Assembly (NCBI GenBank): GCA_010645155.1
Contig: JAAGOF010000055.1
Coordinates: 2,086,072-2,150,071 of the forward strand
Origin: Tigriopus japonicus
Lineage: Eukaryota > Arthropoda > Copepoda > Harpacticoida > Harpacticidae
Direction of reading: 5' to 3'
Length of the DNA: 64,000 nt
The notes below the pieces were generated by a model. That model made no database searches. It was not told where the DNA came from and saw nothing but the letters and a program-made list of their open reading frames with translations. Below are positions 34,045 to 46,850 of this stretch, piece after piece; the first letter of the stretch is position 1; the number at the start of each line of letters is the position of its first letter. Both the position numbers and the translations under genes were made by a program.

Positions 34045-37000
34045 AAACAAGCAAATATAACAAATAACAAACAAAGACAAACAAACGACACCAAACCAAA
34101 CAAATGAAAATCACAAATAAAAAACCAATAAATCGGAAAAAGAAGTAAACAGATGTTAAATATTTAGGTCTCCAAACAAATCAGGGCTGCCAAAGGAGAT
34201 ACCCCTTAGGAGAGGAAAAAAAAGGTCAAAAGTAAATTGAAGTCTTGAAAACCTTCTACAGTCAAAAGCAAGAGCTCCAGTTGTATGAATTATCTCTTTG
34301 GAACCAATCAATTCTTTCACGAGCATGAAGAATTGTGACGAAAATGATCCTTAGATACTTTCGTTTGCAAATCCCCACAAATCATGACGGAGTGGTACAA
34401 ATTTACCCCAAACCAACAAATATTCTGAAAACCCAAACAAATATACAAAAAAAGAATTGGCCAATTTTTTTGAATCTGTAAAACATACTGATTTGCGTGA
34501 TTTCGCAGTCACAATAAAGTAGCACGCGCAAAAATGATTGAGGAGATTGAAAATCACATTGAACTCCATCCGTACCTGTTAGACAAAGCAAGACAGATAT
34601 TTTTATCACACTGCTCTGAGGTCGCCCATTTTTGTTTTGCTTTGGTGGTTTTAAAGGATGCCAAACAAGGGTGTTAAAAGCTCTCCCTATCAATTATAAA
34701 TGTTTCAATCATAGTCCTGTACGTCATAATTTGCTTCGCCAAAATGGGTTTCTAATTTAATCAGCAATTCATGCACATTTTCCCCTTGTTTTAAGCTTTC
34801 TGTTTTATGCACCCAGCCTGTGTACCCAGTTTTCTATAATATTCATTGTTCCTATATACTCAGTTTTATTGTGTTTTTCTGGTGTCTCGATTTGCAGTGG
34901 AAAAGGCCCGTCATTATCGTTCTTGTCAAGAAAAACTACTTTCCCTCTTTGTCTCAGAATAGAGAAAATAAGCCAGGAAAGAACTAGAATATCTAATGAC
35001 CAGACCTCATCTCATGTTAATTGTGTGACCATCGTGTTTGAGAATGAATGACCTCTTACGTTAAAACATGACAATTGAAGACACGCATTTAAAAAATGTA
35101 CATGCGGCTACGTATTCATTATTATTTCACGTGGCAGAAGCAATCCCTAATAAGCTAAGGTTCCGTCAAAAACTCATCTAGCGATCATCCTACGCGAACA
35201 CCACAACTCAAATGGAGATTTTTCCGCCGCATCTTTCCATATGTTGAGGTAAACCCCAATTTTTACCCGGACCCGATTGTGTTCAGGGGCGGTTTAACGA
35301 TGCAAAGAAAACTTTATGAGTAGTGGGACGCATCGGTGACCCCATTTCCGGTCCCGGTCCAAAGGTTGTTCCTCAAAAGACGGAAAAACATCCCAGAATT
35401 TCCACCTCTCTCCTTGTAAGTAGTGCTGCCCACAACTTCTGTCAAAAGGGATTTTCCTTGGCCGACACTCCGTTCTTCTCTTCTACATAACTCCTGAGAG
35501 CGAGGGTAGAAGTAGGCCTTGTAGGGCAAAAGTAGGCCTAAGCAATCTCCCCCCCCCCTCACAACCAACAACGGTCTTCCTCGTTCTCCTCCTCCTCCAC
35601 CACCACCACCTCCACCTTCTCCTTCTCGTCCTCCTCCTCCTCTTCTTTTTCGGCTTCTTCGCATAACTTTGCAGATTCCGTAGCGGACATTTCCTTGACT
35701 TAGCTCGGCTGAGTGAGTGAGTGTTGAAATAGGCCTAAAACGGGAAGGCCCTCTCAAGGCAATGTAGGCCTTAATGACTGCGAGGGGGCGAATGTTTTGG
35801 TGGAGGATTTTTGGGGGCGTCGGGCATGCCTGGTCGAGTCAATGCCTTCATCATCCTTGTTGTTCATCGGATGTTTGCGTGCACCTGCATGCACCTGGGA
35901 TAAAAAAGTACGTATGTACGTTGGTTCGTTCGTTCGTCATGTGTGCCACACGGTGAAACATGTTGCGTATATGTCGCCGTGATGGACGTATATTGCACGC
36001 TAGTACGTAGTCCCCAAGACGAACATCATCACCACCTTCGACGGGCCTCCACGTGCTCAAAGGTAAAACAATTGATGTCTCGCCAAACCCATGTCGAGCA
36101 TGGGCCCGTGTCAAAAGTCAACTTGGATTGTAAAGCGTGATCAGATTTGGAACCGTCAACTCACGGGAAGAGCGTTGGTTCGTGGATGATGACAGAGTTT
36201 GAAAGAAAGATCCTACACAGCACGACTATTGTACGCATTTATGATTACTAGTTGAGAAGGGAGGAAGTTAGGAAACGGCACATATGAATTGAAATTTCTC
36301 GATCAAAGGACATGGCTCGGACATGAAATTTCAAATATCGCGCTTTTAATTCTCTTATGGACATTCACAATGATTATTTTAGGATGAAACCGACTAGTAA
36401 AAACATTGCAATCATGCATTTCAATAAAGATCCTAGGGTGAACAGGATATCTATCAATGTAATTTGACCGATAATTTGCATGACATTCTTTCTTTCGATT
36501 ACAAAATTCGAAATTCCTAGCGCCCAAAAGAAACCTAACCCATTTCGACCACAGACTTTCGCAGACAAGAATCACTTTTTTCCGCTCAATCTTCCCACAA
36601 AATCTCCAAAATGCACAAAAAAGTTTTTTTTGCATCAAATTCCCAGGTGGAATTAACAACGAAAGCATTATTTAGGAATGCCTAGAAATAATACTAGTTG
36701 TGAGTGTGACGCGAGACCACCGTTTTGACTCGGTTGAATTTGGGTGATCTTTTGCTTCAAAATCCTTCGCACGTACACAATTGAGATGATCCATGTTTGA
36801 CGAGAGGGGGAGGTTAAAAAACCGCGAGATCTTGATCACACCTGCTCAGAATTTTTCATTTTTCAGCGATGGTCTCAATGTCGAAACACTCTTCCTTGAC
36901 TAGCAAGATTAGAATCTAACATATTTTTATTGTCTTCGTCCAAAAGTCTGATCACGGATTGGATGATTGTTCGAGGATTTGTTTTCGTTTCCATCTTCAT

Positions 37001-40000
37001 TGATAGATTTCGTCTCAAAATAGAGGCCACCGTTTGAAAGTCAATCAATGCTTAAACACGATCAAGATCTGTCTGTCTGTCTATCTCTTTCCTTCCCTCT
37101 CACTCTCTTTAGGCAATATTGCTGACAATAATGTGATGACGAAAAAGTGTGAGTGCGTCTCGTCCAATTAGGAATGGATTAATTAACAAGAATTTGGACA
37201 TCTTTGCCTAAAATTCAAATGTGGAGGCATGTGTTCGATTCAGAAGAACGAGGAGGTGGAGAAAAAGAAGAATCAGAAGAAGCTAACCAAACGGGAAGGT
37301 CCCACCACCACCATATCTTCATCCATATGAGTGAGTGGGATTAGGGGTCTTCGATTGGCAACATAGTAAACATACTGTGTGTATTCCTAACATTCGTAAC
37401 GAGATTATGCATCCACGATATCAGAAACAGGGGCGAGGATGAAGGGTGGGACCAAGGTGAATGATAAGAAGAAATCGGTCAATGGTATTATTGTTCTCAT
37501 TTGATGCAATGCAATGTCCTGCTTCTTGAAACTCTCCTCAGAATCGCTAACGTGTGATCGCTCTTCAGGCATGCCCATATTCACGTAAGCGTCGTCACGT
37601 AGTGCTCTCTCTTCCATACATCTCCAAGTAAGTGCTAAAGTGGCAGACTCACAATGATGGTTGTGGGTCGTCGATAAATTCAGTCCAGGGAACAGCGAGG
37701 TTCATTATGGAGGTCCGCCGGGTTCATTCGAGTCGGTTGTGGCCTAAAACCAAATTGGATGGAGATTGAAAAAAAAATCGCGAACAGGTGCAAATCAATC
37801 GACCAAATTCTCCTCCCTCCTTTGAGATTCTCCACCTCCTCCCACACCCGCTAACTATTCCTAGAGTGGTGCCAGGAGAGATTGACTTCTGAATAATTTT
37901 GAATGTAGCTCTGCTCGGATTGATGCTGCTTCTGGCCATTTCCTGGCTCGAGTCTTGAGTTTGACACCAGTTATGATGATGATGTTGATGTCGGAGCACG
38001 ACTATAATGGTAGCTTGAGAAGTGTCAAAGATGCATTGGAGGGGACAACTTGGTTATTTGTTACAAAAACACTTTGACAAGGATTGGAAACTGATGCGAT
38101 CGATCCATATAACGAAGATGTGCGAACCCAGCGAGCAGTGGCCCAAGGAGAAGTTAGGACATGGGTTCGGGCAAAGCATTCCAAAATGAGCATGACTAAG
38201 GAGTGAGTTTTGGAGAGAAACGTCCGTCCATGTTTTGGAAGAAATCTGCCCAGATGTGTGACCGGTGGATGGATGGATGGCGAGATGGATAGGGAAGTGT
38301 GTGTGTTTGTGTGGTGTGCCTATCTTTGCCTCCAATAGGCGCGACAAAGAGAGTCACACCTCTACACGAAGATCGAGGGCAGCCGCTCGCTGAGTGAACC
38401 ACCTACATTTCCTAGAGAATCATCCGATTTGCACGTGGGTTCTGCTGGCATCTCGTCGCGGATTGGTACGGAAATGGGACTGACCATGACATGGCTTTTA
38501 AGGGCATGAGGAAGCTTTCACGAGCTATTATTCAGCGTAGACGAACGTAGATATGTAATATCCCATGTCGTCAGAGGAGGAGATCCTGCTCGAACATCCG
38601 GACTAATATCGAGCTATCCCACTATGGTAAATGACTTACGAGCTCAGGCCCACGGTACAAAGATCACACACTTCTTCAATGGAACCGGCCGATCAAAATC
38701 TACCTTAAAACGTTCAGGGGAATTCGTCCAGAAATTATTCAGCATCTGTGCTTGCCAACGGTCAAAAAAACAAGGAATAGTATGTCAGTTAGCGGTGATG
38801 GTGGTCAGGTGTGATGGAAAATGCAGCATCATTCCTAATGTGGGCATCAAAGTGGCTAGTGGCAGTGATGATGATGGTGGTGGTGTTGATGATGATGATG
38901 ATCCTCCACCTCCTCCTCCACCACACTCCTCCACCATCTTTACCACCTTGCTCTGGTTGGTCGCGGTTGAGTTTTGAAATTGTGCACATCTGTCTGTCTG
39001 TCCGTCGTCGTCGTTCGCAGAATGTTGTGGTTTCTCCCGGTTTGTCCATCCATTCCCAATTCCACCGGGAAGAGGCCCAAGATTGATTATCGTGCTTGAG
39101 TGCTCGTTGACAAGGCGAGGGTGGAGAAGAATCGGACAAGCGGCAGCGCCCACAGCACACTGAGTCGAGATCATGGCGGAGGTGTTTCATTTACAGAAAT
39201 ATGCTGACTTGATTCCTTCACCGCCTGCCTGCTTGGCTGTCCGTCAGTCTTCTAATGACGCCGAAACACATAAGGACTTTTTCCCATCAGCATAATCATC
39301 AACGTTTAGTTGGTGCTGCTGTTGGGGACCGACCACCACACGGACTTGTCGACTTCGCCCATTCCAATTCGGGGGGTCTCATTTGTAGAAAAATATGACC
39401 ATAGGTGGACGTTTTCTCGTAATCTGTCAAAATCGAATCAAGTGAGGGAGTTGAACAGAGCGACGACCCAACGACCGACTACAACAGACGAGAGGATCGA
39501 GCATCACGTACATAGTAGGGCATGAATACGCTCTTATCAGCGGCAATCTAGCCACAACGTAGTAGTGTATTTGACGTTGGCTTGGCCCACACAGATTCGT
39601 TGTTGGAGAGCAATACCTACAACTTATTTGTCCTCCTCCACTTTTTCTGAAGCTTTCCATAATTTTACCCTTAGTGTGGAATGTCTTGTGTCAATATACA
39701 TTGTTTGTTTGGTCTTTGGGAAGTGATCGAGCTTTGGGAGAAAGAAAGACAATCCTTGCAAGATTTGATTACAGCATGCTCATATTCCCTTTCTGTACAT
39801 CCTTTAAAAAGTCTCATGAGACGTTTTCTCGTCCGCAAGGAATGTTTCATTGCTTTGTTACTACATCAGATTGGTTGGTTGGTTGGTTTGCGGTTGGCAA
39901 TGATGATGATGATGATGAGGGGTGCTTCTTCCACGGTGATGGCACCGCCCATCATCCTCCCACATTGAACGGGGCGATCCGGGGTTATTATCAGTCCATG

Positions 40001-41011
40001 CTGAAAAACACTCGCGCACAATATTTAGTAGAGTAAGCCAGAGGCCACTGGCAAAACTATTGGAATCTCTTCAATGTCTGATAAGTGAAGCCTTGGAACG
40101 AGTTCGGCATCATTAATTAACTCGGTGACTTAATGAGGTCTAATTATGCCATGTGTTGAAGTGGGTAGTGTAGGGAACAAATAGCGCTTGACATGTCCCT
40201 CTGATAAAAAACACGGACTCACGACCCACAATCAAAGAAGCCCCATTTGTTCATCCACCTATGGAGATCGAGCATTTGCCGCTGTGGAATGGAGAAATTG
40301 AATTGGAAATCACTCACATTTTGAGTGGGTTGACCCCTTCGCTGTTCTCAGTCATCTCCGGCAGAGCAATTCAAGCCCAGATGTGGTCGTTTCCCAAATA
40401 CGATATCAGTTTTTGGAGAGCTTCTCCCTCACCCACCGATGTGAACTCTTTCATTGGTGGGTTGGCTGGCACGAGGGGGTGAGAATTTCCTCTAATATGG
40501 ACACGAGGAGAAGACCTCGTCAAGGTTTGGTCGTACATACACACCTGAGAACACACCCGGTCGTCGGTCGTTGCCTCACACGAGTCCATTGGGGGTTGCT
40601 GAACTACTGATAAGCTTTCGATGCACATGTTCGAAGATTCCCTACAAACAAGGTGTCTCGTTTTTCTCTCCCTGTCTCTCTTTCTTTCTCTGTCTGCCTG
40701 ACTGACTGACTGTCCATCTGGAATCGCATTTATGAGAGATGCTTTACTGCCTGCCCTCGACACCCTGCCTCCCTCATCTCTTTCCTTCATGGGTTTTCAA
40801 GCCCAACTGTTGGAAAAGGTCGTAAAAACATAGTTACAGACAGGCAGCGTGTTAGTCAAATGGTTTCTCTGGACATTGACATATAATACTAATGATGCAA
40901 TGGCTTGATGAGCATTACAGACGACCCACATGTTCCAGGAACACTCTTTTCGATTCTAATTACGAGGCTGAGTCTAGCTGATCTGTCATACATGTTTTGC
41001 CTTTCATACTT
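34045..41011. other. About 7 kb without a recognised gene
   Basis: No domain-bearing exon was found. Low-complexity patches include CAAA-rich sequence (about 34045-34110), a CT/CCT-rich polypyrimidine run (about 35548-35655), GATG repeats (about 38262-38285), GATGGTGGT/CCTCCTCCA (about 38865-38930), GGTT and ATG repeats (about 39870-39918) and CTGTCT runs (about 40672-40715). Many short frames here derive from these repeats. Confidence 0.5.
35548..35655. repeat. CCT/CTC-rich polypyrimidine tract
   Basis: About 100 bp consist almost only of C and T on the plus strand, including CTCCTCCTCCTCC and CACCACCACC runs. It creates an artificial poly-Gly/Arg frame on the minus strand. It could adopt H-DNA but no function is shown. 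Confidence 0.7.
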
Positions 41012-41703
41012 CACGGTGTTTCGAATGTCTTTTCAGGTTCAAATCGAAATACCCAAAGACATCTTGACATGTTTTGGACCCAAAATTCAATGGGGAACAA
41101 CTTTACTTTTATTGCGTTATACAGTATAAGTTTAGGTCCAGTGGAAAAGATATATACCTAAAACATATGAATTAAACCTTTTTTTCGATAAACTATTTAA
41201 TCAATATTTAGAGATCATTTAGTTACCTTATGAATTCAAATGAAATAAAGATATATTCATTAGCAGCTGAGTTATTTGCGTTTGAATGGTCCATTTTTTG
41301 CCCCAAAAATTAGAAAAAAGCTAGTTATATCAAAAAACAAACTCCTAAACATTTCGTATAGCTTTTCAATATCGTCATAGAAAATGATTTTTTTTAAGTT
41401 TTGAGGTTTATGTCAAAATAGCTCAAAAAAATATAAAATCTTACCTAAAATGCACTTAAAGTACATTTTCCGATAAAAAATATTTTGCAATGTCAAAGAC
41501 ACTCAAAGTTGGGTAATACTTTGAAATTTTGAAAAATTCGGTTGATGTTTCAATTTCAATCCAATTTGAACATGGTCCTTTAAGAAATTGTAAATATGGA
41601 TATGAATCTGTCAGACATATTAATTTGCAATTTTGCCTGAGCGCACAAGAAAGTATGATCTAAATAATTATGAAATATGTTTTCCGAAAATCTTGTTTAA
41701 AGT
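41012..41703 (+). mobile_element. One-armed copy of fold-back family B
   Basis: It starts at CACGGTGTTTCGAATG, the same terminus as the 1.1-kb palindrome at 20440. It follows that element through the left arm and the 200-bp spacer, ending near AAAATCTTGTTTAAAGTG. The second arm is missing. Short frameshifting indels distinguish it from the palindromic copy. Confidence 0.7.
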
Positions 41704-44700
41704 GACTTGATTCTTGAAGATATTCTGAGGCGACAACCTGAATTGAGATATCAGAAGCTTGTTTAGCACCTGGATTTGTTCGTTTGATATTAGGCCGATT
41801 ATTTGGTGGCCATAAAAATAAATTGGCCACAAGATGTCCAATCAAATTGCAATCCTAGCCAAACTAACCAGGAAAACCGATCCCAACAACGCTCGTCCTT
41901 TGGATTGATTGAAGGATCGGCATCCGGTTTGAAGTGACAAAAACGGCAAAGATATTCCTGTTGATTGTCTTTAGATCGCATGTGCTTATCTGTCCATCAG
42001 AGAGATTAGATCCTTCCCCCGTCCCCAAATTTGTTTTCCCTCCGTGTTCTAGAAGCTCATTTTGCCCAAACCGAGCATCCTCGAGAATTACGTTAGGAAG
42101 ACTCCCTCTGGCCACCAACGCAATCCGTTGTGTACGTATTTCCAAAAAAATCCAGCAAGATCAAACCAGAAATCCAATGGGGTCTCTCCAAAATTTCTCC
42201 CTCACTGATGTTCAAGTTTACGAAGGCGTTGCCTGGACTACCCACAGAACTAACACATTGGTCTTCGACTCGTCTTTGATATGGTATGGGTGCGTGCATG
42301 TGTGCGTGTTTTTATATGTAGGGAGGCATGTGTAGTAGTACGAGCTGCCCCCACAACCAACATCCAACTAGCCGTGGGTCCAAAGATCTCCAGTATACAA
42401 ACATATGCAAGCATTCACACGCGAAATCCAAGGCTATTGCTACCAGTCCCAATGTGATTGGCAATGAATGGCATCTTTCCATCTTCCTCTGGTCGGTGAC
42501 CATGTCATGACTTGGCAAATGTGATCGATATGTCGGTAAAGAGGCCATATGTCCACAGAAAAAGGCGATTTTCTCGGCCAATTCAGAACAATTTTAGGCG
42601 GGTCGTGGGCGCTCCACTCACACACTCACTCACCAAGCCAGTCACTCACTCAGTCACTCATTCTCTTCTCTCATATCAAGTTGTTCAGTTCAATAACCAA
42701 GGGAACTTTACCACTACAAAGCACTTCACAATTGTATTGCCCTGTCACAAGTTAAATTAAGAATTCATAGATTTAGCGCTTCACAATCATTGAAAACCAC
42801 TTACCTGTGTTTGAGCATAAAGTAGACATATAAAATGCAGACTAAACGCCTGTAACTTGGTTTTATTCAAGAACAGTAGACACCTCCACCACGAGAATCG
42901 AGACTTTTGACCGCAGTCAATTGTCTATAACAATGGGTCTTAAACTGGGGGCCAGGGCAGGTCCTGACAGATTCTTTAAAAATGCCAAAAAGAGCAAAGT
43001 TATCAAGATGCAGTATAATGTTTATTCAGTAAATGATTTAGATATTGATGGCAATCATTCCTTCTTAACAATGCCCAGAACAATTTGAAGTCTCTTGGTG
43101 TCTCACTCTCTGGGTCAGCATGTTCCTTTATAAATTTTGCACTCGTTCGTATCCTTAGATTAATATAGACTGTTACAAAAAGTGACCTCAAGTGGCAAAA
43201 ATCACATCAGATGGAGTGAAGATGTGGAAAAATACCTGAAAACTGTTATTCACTTTGCCAAGTTTGAATGCCTCTCATACATTCCCCATGATTTGAAATT
43301 GGTGACACTCAACTGGCAGAACCACTGGTCTTTAAGCAAACTTTGCAAAAAAGGTCCACAAACTTGATTATCTGTTCAAATTATAGCAATCTAAAATTCC
43401 TCTGTTGATGCCAATGATTATGTGATTCATGTGATTAATGAAGTTAATTCTTTAACATAACAATTTCGGTACTCTGTCATTATAAAGAACAATTGAATGA
43501 GAAAAACGTCACTGATCCAGTAATAAATGAGTGTTTTACCTTCTTTTCCTCTTCCATGAATTGGATTCCTAAGCATTTTTAGTACTTTCCATTTTTAAGC
43601 CTTAGACACGTATTAAGTGGAGATAACTAAAGAAGCTTCAGTGGTAACTATTTTGTCTGTGAAATTCTCAAGGAGCAAGGAAAAAATATGGCCTTATGTC
43701 TCTTTAAACCCCAAAGCGAATGTATCAAACTTCAATTCATATCAGGCTTAAGCTGAAATTAAATCCTTATACTTTTTCATCTCAAAATGTTTCAGGTATT
43801 ACTTAGAAACCTGTGCCAATACTTACAAACCAGACTATATTACAGAAATATCCGACCCCATCCTCTGTCAACGAGAACGCTTTGGAAATGCCCTTCGTAG
43901 AAAGTTGATGTTTGGATCAGATCCTCAAATTAATACTGACAATTGACGAGGAATGGAGTAATATATTAATAAGCTGGTAAATAAAAATGAAATGTGTAAA
44001 ACCAAAATAAATGGGTAGGGATCGAAGTTTTTCATCATTACTTTGCCAATGAGAAAATAAGGGTAATTGTGTGAACCTACTGGATGCACTCATTTTTTAA
44101 TTATCGGAACTTGTTAATATTTTTTGTGACTTCCATGTTTGTACATGACAACTACACGTTCAATTCTTAATTGTTGGACTTAAACTTAGAAGTGAATGAC
44201 TAATATCTCGACCTGATCGAAATTGCCTTCCATTGCATATGAAGAACGAGAGGGATTTATGCTTCTAAAGTGCTACATTAATGTATTGTCGTTGCTTGCA
44301 CCTGTGGTTCTCCCTCTCAATAGCCAATGGTCTCTTTGCTCTTGCGTTTGTGGATGAACAAATATAGGAAGGACTCGGAATAGATTCCGTCCGTCATCCA
44401 TTCCAAGGCTCTTAATTAGGAATGAAACGATTTTAATGGATGCACTTCCATTCCGAAGTCTCTTAGTAACTAAAGGTCGCTTGCTAGCGACATATGTACT
44501 AGGTGAATGCACTTTGAGAATCATTTACAAAACTCCATTTAACTAGTTTCCCAACAGGAATGTGGACCCTGAAGCTCAGCTACACACTTTCTTGCAGACT
44601 TTGCTAATATAGTTAACAAGCGACCTTGACTAACAAAGCTAGTTCGGATGAACCTCAGCAACGTCAATCTGCCTTTATTTCATGTTGAGTGGGATTTTCT

Positions 44701-46225
44701 CGTTTCCGGGTGTAATTCCGCGATCCTCTCCCAATGGATTCGTACTACCGCCATAAGCATCGAAGGCGCCAAGCTTGGTAGTTCTTCTGCAGATGGTTTC
44801 GTTTCTCATCCTCTTCTCAGCCCAGGTGTTTGTGATTCTATTAGAGGTTGGAGATATGGAGGCGTTCTTGGCTTTGATTTGCGTCACAACCCAGTTTTGT
44901 GACGTAGTAGGTGACCCAATGTCACACATTTGCTCGCATCTTCTCGGAAATCATAGTGATATACACGTAGCTCGAGGTTTGCCTCGCTATTCGAACATTC
45001 CTCGCTGTTGGCGTTCAGATGGTCGATCTAGTCATTGGCAAAATCGATGGTAAATAGTCGTTACATCTACTGGTTGGTTTTATTCTCTCCCTGATTTGGA
45101 AGCATGCACCAGAAATGGCTTAGATCGAAGGCTTGAGAAAGATGCATCTACGGGAGGTGCATGGTCAACAGCCTACATCTTATTTAAATCCAAGTTTTGG
45201 GTGGGATTGCGACGTGATGCAAAAGCATGGGGGCTTGAAAATTGGGTCTCGAGTCTGCGATCCTATTATGTATTTGAAGCACTATGCTCAAAAAAACAAC
45301 TGTCCAAGGAGCCAGGATACCATAAGATCTAATCAGACATCGCTGAGAACCCTTTTTGATTTGTCAAGCTCGTTCGCCAATGCAAACGTATTACTGCATT
45401 CAGATACTTGTAACGCATTGCATTCGAATATTGTTCAAACATATGTAGACCCTTTAATATCATATGCTGCTACTGGACTACGATACACTTGCCGTAAATT
45501 GTGCAGTAAACTTATACCAAGTTCTGGATCAATCCAGAAACAAAGCGACAACAGTTTCCGAGATGACTGCTTTGAAGCCATTTGTTGTTACTGGTCTTCG
45601 TATCACATGACATGCCGGACGATTGAATGAGAGATTGCTGACAACGAAATCGGAACAGTAGGCTTTCATGATTTCAAGTGAAATGCGTGCCAAGATTGAC
45701 ACGTCGGCGAGGTATCATGTTGTAAAAGAAGAAAGTTGCCCAAGGGAAAGATGTACAAATTGAGTTCATTTGTCCATTGGTCGGAGACACAGTTTTGCTC
45801 AAAATGCAGGAGGTTTGGTTGCTTTGCTTTGCCTTTGGGCAAACCATCTGGTTTGAATCTTTTATTTGAAGAGAAAACTCTGCTCAATTATCTAATTACT
45901 AAATACGGCAGCCAAATTGAAGATGCAGTAATAGATGAACAGATAGTTATTAGCATTCTACCTGAGGTTTTAAAGATGGGTTTTCGCATAACAGATTTAT
46001 TCAAATGACATCTAAACTACCGTTACGCGCAGGAGGAATGTTTTGTTCCTAAACAATAAGCCCTTTTTTCAAGTTTCGTGTGGTTTGTATTCACTTGTTG
46101 TATTTATAAAATAATATTATATATATAAACTAAGAAGAGGTCAACAACGAGGATTGGTTGGAATCTTGAATTGGTTAGTATCACAGTTGCATTGATATTG
46201 ATTGGATTCGTACGCTCACACACAA
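41704..46225. other. Gene-poor stretch with unexplained open frames near 44.6-46.0 kb
   Basis: Repeat family D copy 2 lies at 43166-43325. Overlapping frames occur at 44648-45053 on both strands, 45133-45630 (+) and 45736-46008 (+), but no domain, splice pattern or signal peptide ties them into a gene. They may be decayed mobile-element coding sequence. The 3' UTR of ID-like gene 3 enters from the right, with a possible minus-strand AATAAA at 46001-45996. Confidence 0.4.
43166..43325 (+). repeat. Dispersed repeat family D, copy 2
   Basis: GTGACCTCAAGTGGCAAAAA, then TTCACTTTGCCAAGTTTGAA and CATACATTCCCCATGATTTG correspond to 22073-22230 with scattered differences. Origin unknown. Confidence 0.55.
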
Positions 46226-46850
46226 TTATAAGTCACTTGTTGGTCTGTCTGCATTCTCTTTATCTTCTTCATCGATCTCATTTGAGTCTGACAATTCCTC
46301 CGGTTCTTTGTCGCTCAAAGCAACTTCTGATGGAACGGGATCTTCTACAATATGTTCTTGTTGTACTAATTCGGGACCATCTGAAGAAGCACTACTGCTG
46401 CTGCTACCATCACTTGACGAAGGCAAAACCTTCGTTGGATCCAATGATCGACAGCTGTTGTTCCTGGAGCGTGGACACAACTGATTCCGCAAAGCCTGAA
46501 TATAGAGGACACAGGCATCGATAATGTCCAGCTGAAAATGAGGAAGTGAACACACATTAATTCGTGGACGCGAGGGCTATACGAAGTAGCGAGAACCACA
46601 TGTTGTTTAACGACAGAGGTGTCTTTACCTCTTCTAAATTAGTTCGTTCTGACAATCCAGGAATAAGAGTTTTCAGGGTGTTGAATTCTGTTTCCAAGTT
46701 CCTGTCCCCTGATTCAATTGGGACGTCGTCATCGTCGTCCAATCGCGAGAGCTTTGGTCCTCGGGGACCTTCACCACTCACATCAGCCTCCTTGGCATCA
46801 CTATCGAGGCCATTCACACCCGAGCTTGTTTTTCTTTTGTCACAAATCAT
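46226..46850 (-). CDS. ID-like HLH protein 3
   Basis: Two exons, 46850-46629 (donor GTAAAG) and 46531-46226 (acceptor CTCATTTTCAG), join in phase 0 to give 175 aa. The HLH is RNLETEFNTLKTLIPGL (helix 1), a loop ending TNLEE, then LDIIDACVLYIQALRNQL (helix 2). An acidic run (DDDDD) precedes helix 1 instead of a basic region, so DNA binding is unlikely and an ID-type inhibitory role is inferred. The tail is Ser-rich and then strongly acidic. The start is the first ATG in the frame; upstream codons in frame have only TTG. Intron position and phase are identical to ID-like genes 1 and 2, although this gene is on the opposite strand. Confidence 0.78.

Noticed and set aside
35314..35757. Minus-strand frame encoding poly-Gly/Arg
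   Set aside because: It is produced by the CCT/CTC polypyrimidine tract and has no conserved feature.
42930..42990. Possible hAT terminus (GTCTTAAACTGGGGGCCAGG)
   Set aside because: It resembles one end of a hAT element, but no matching inverted partner or target duplication was found nearby.
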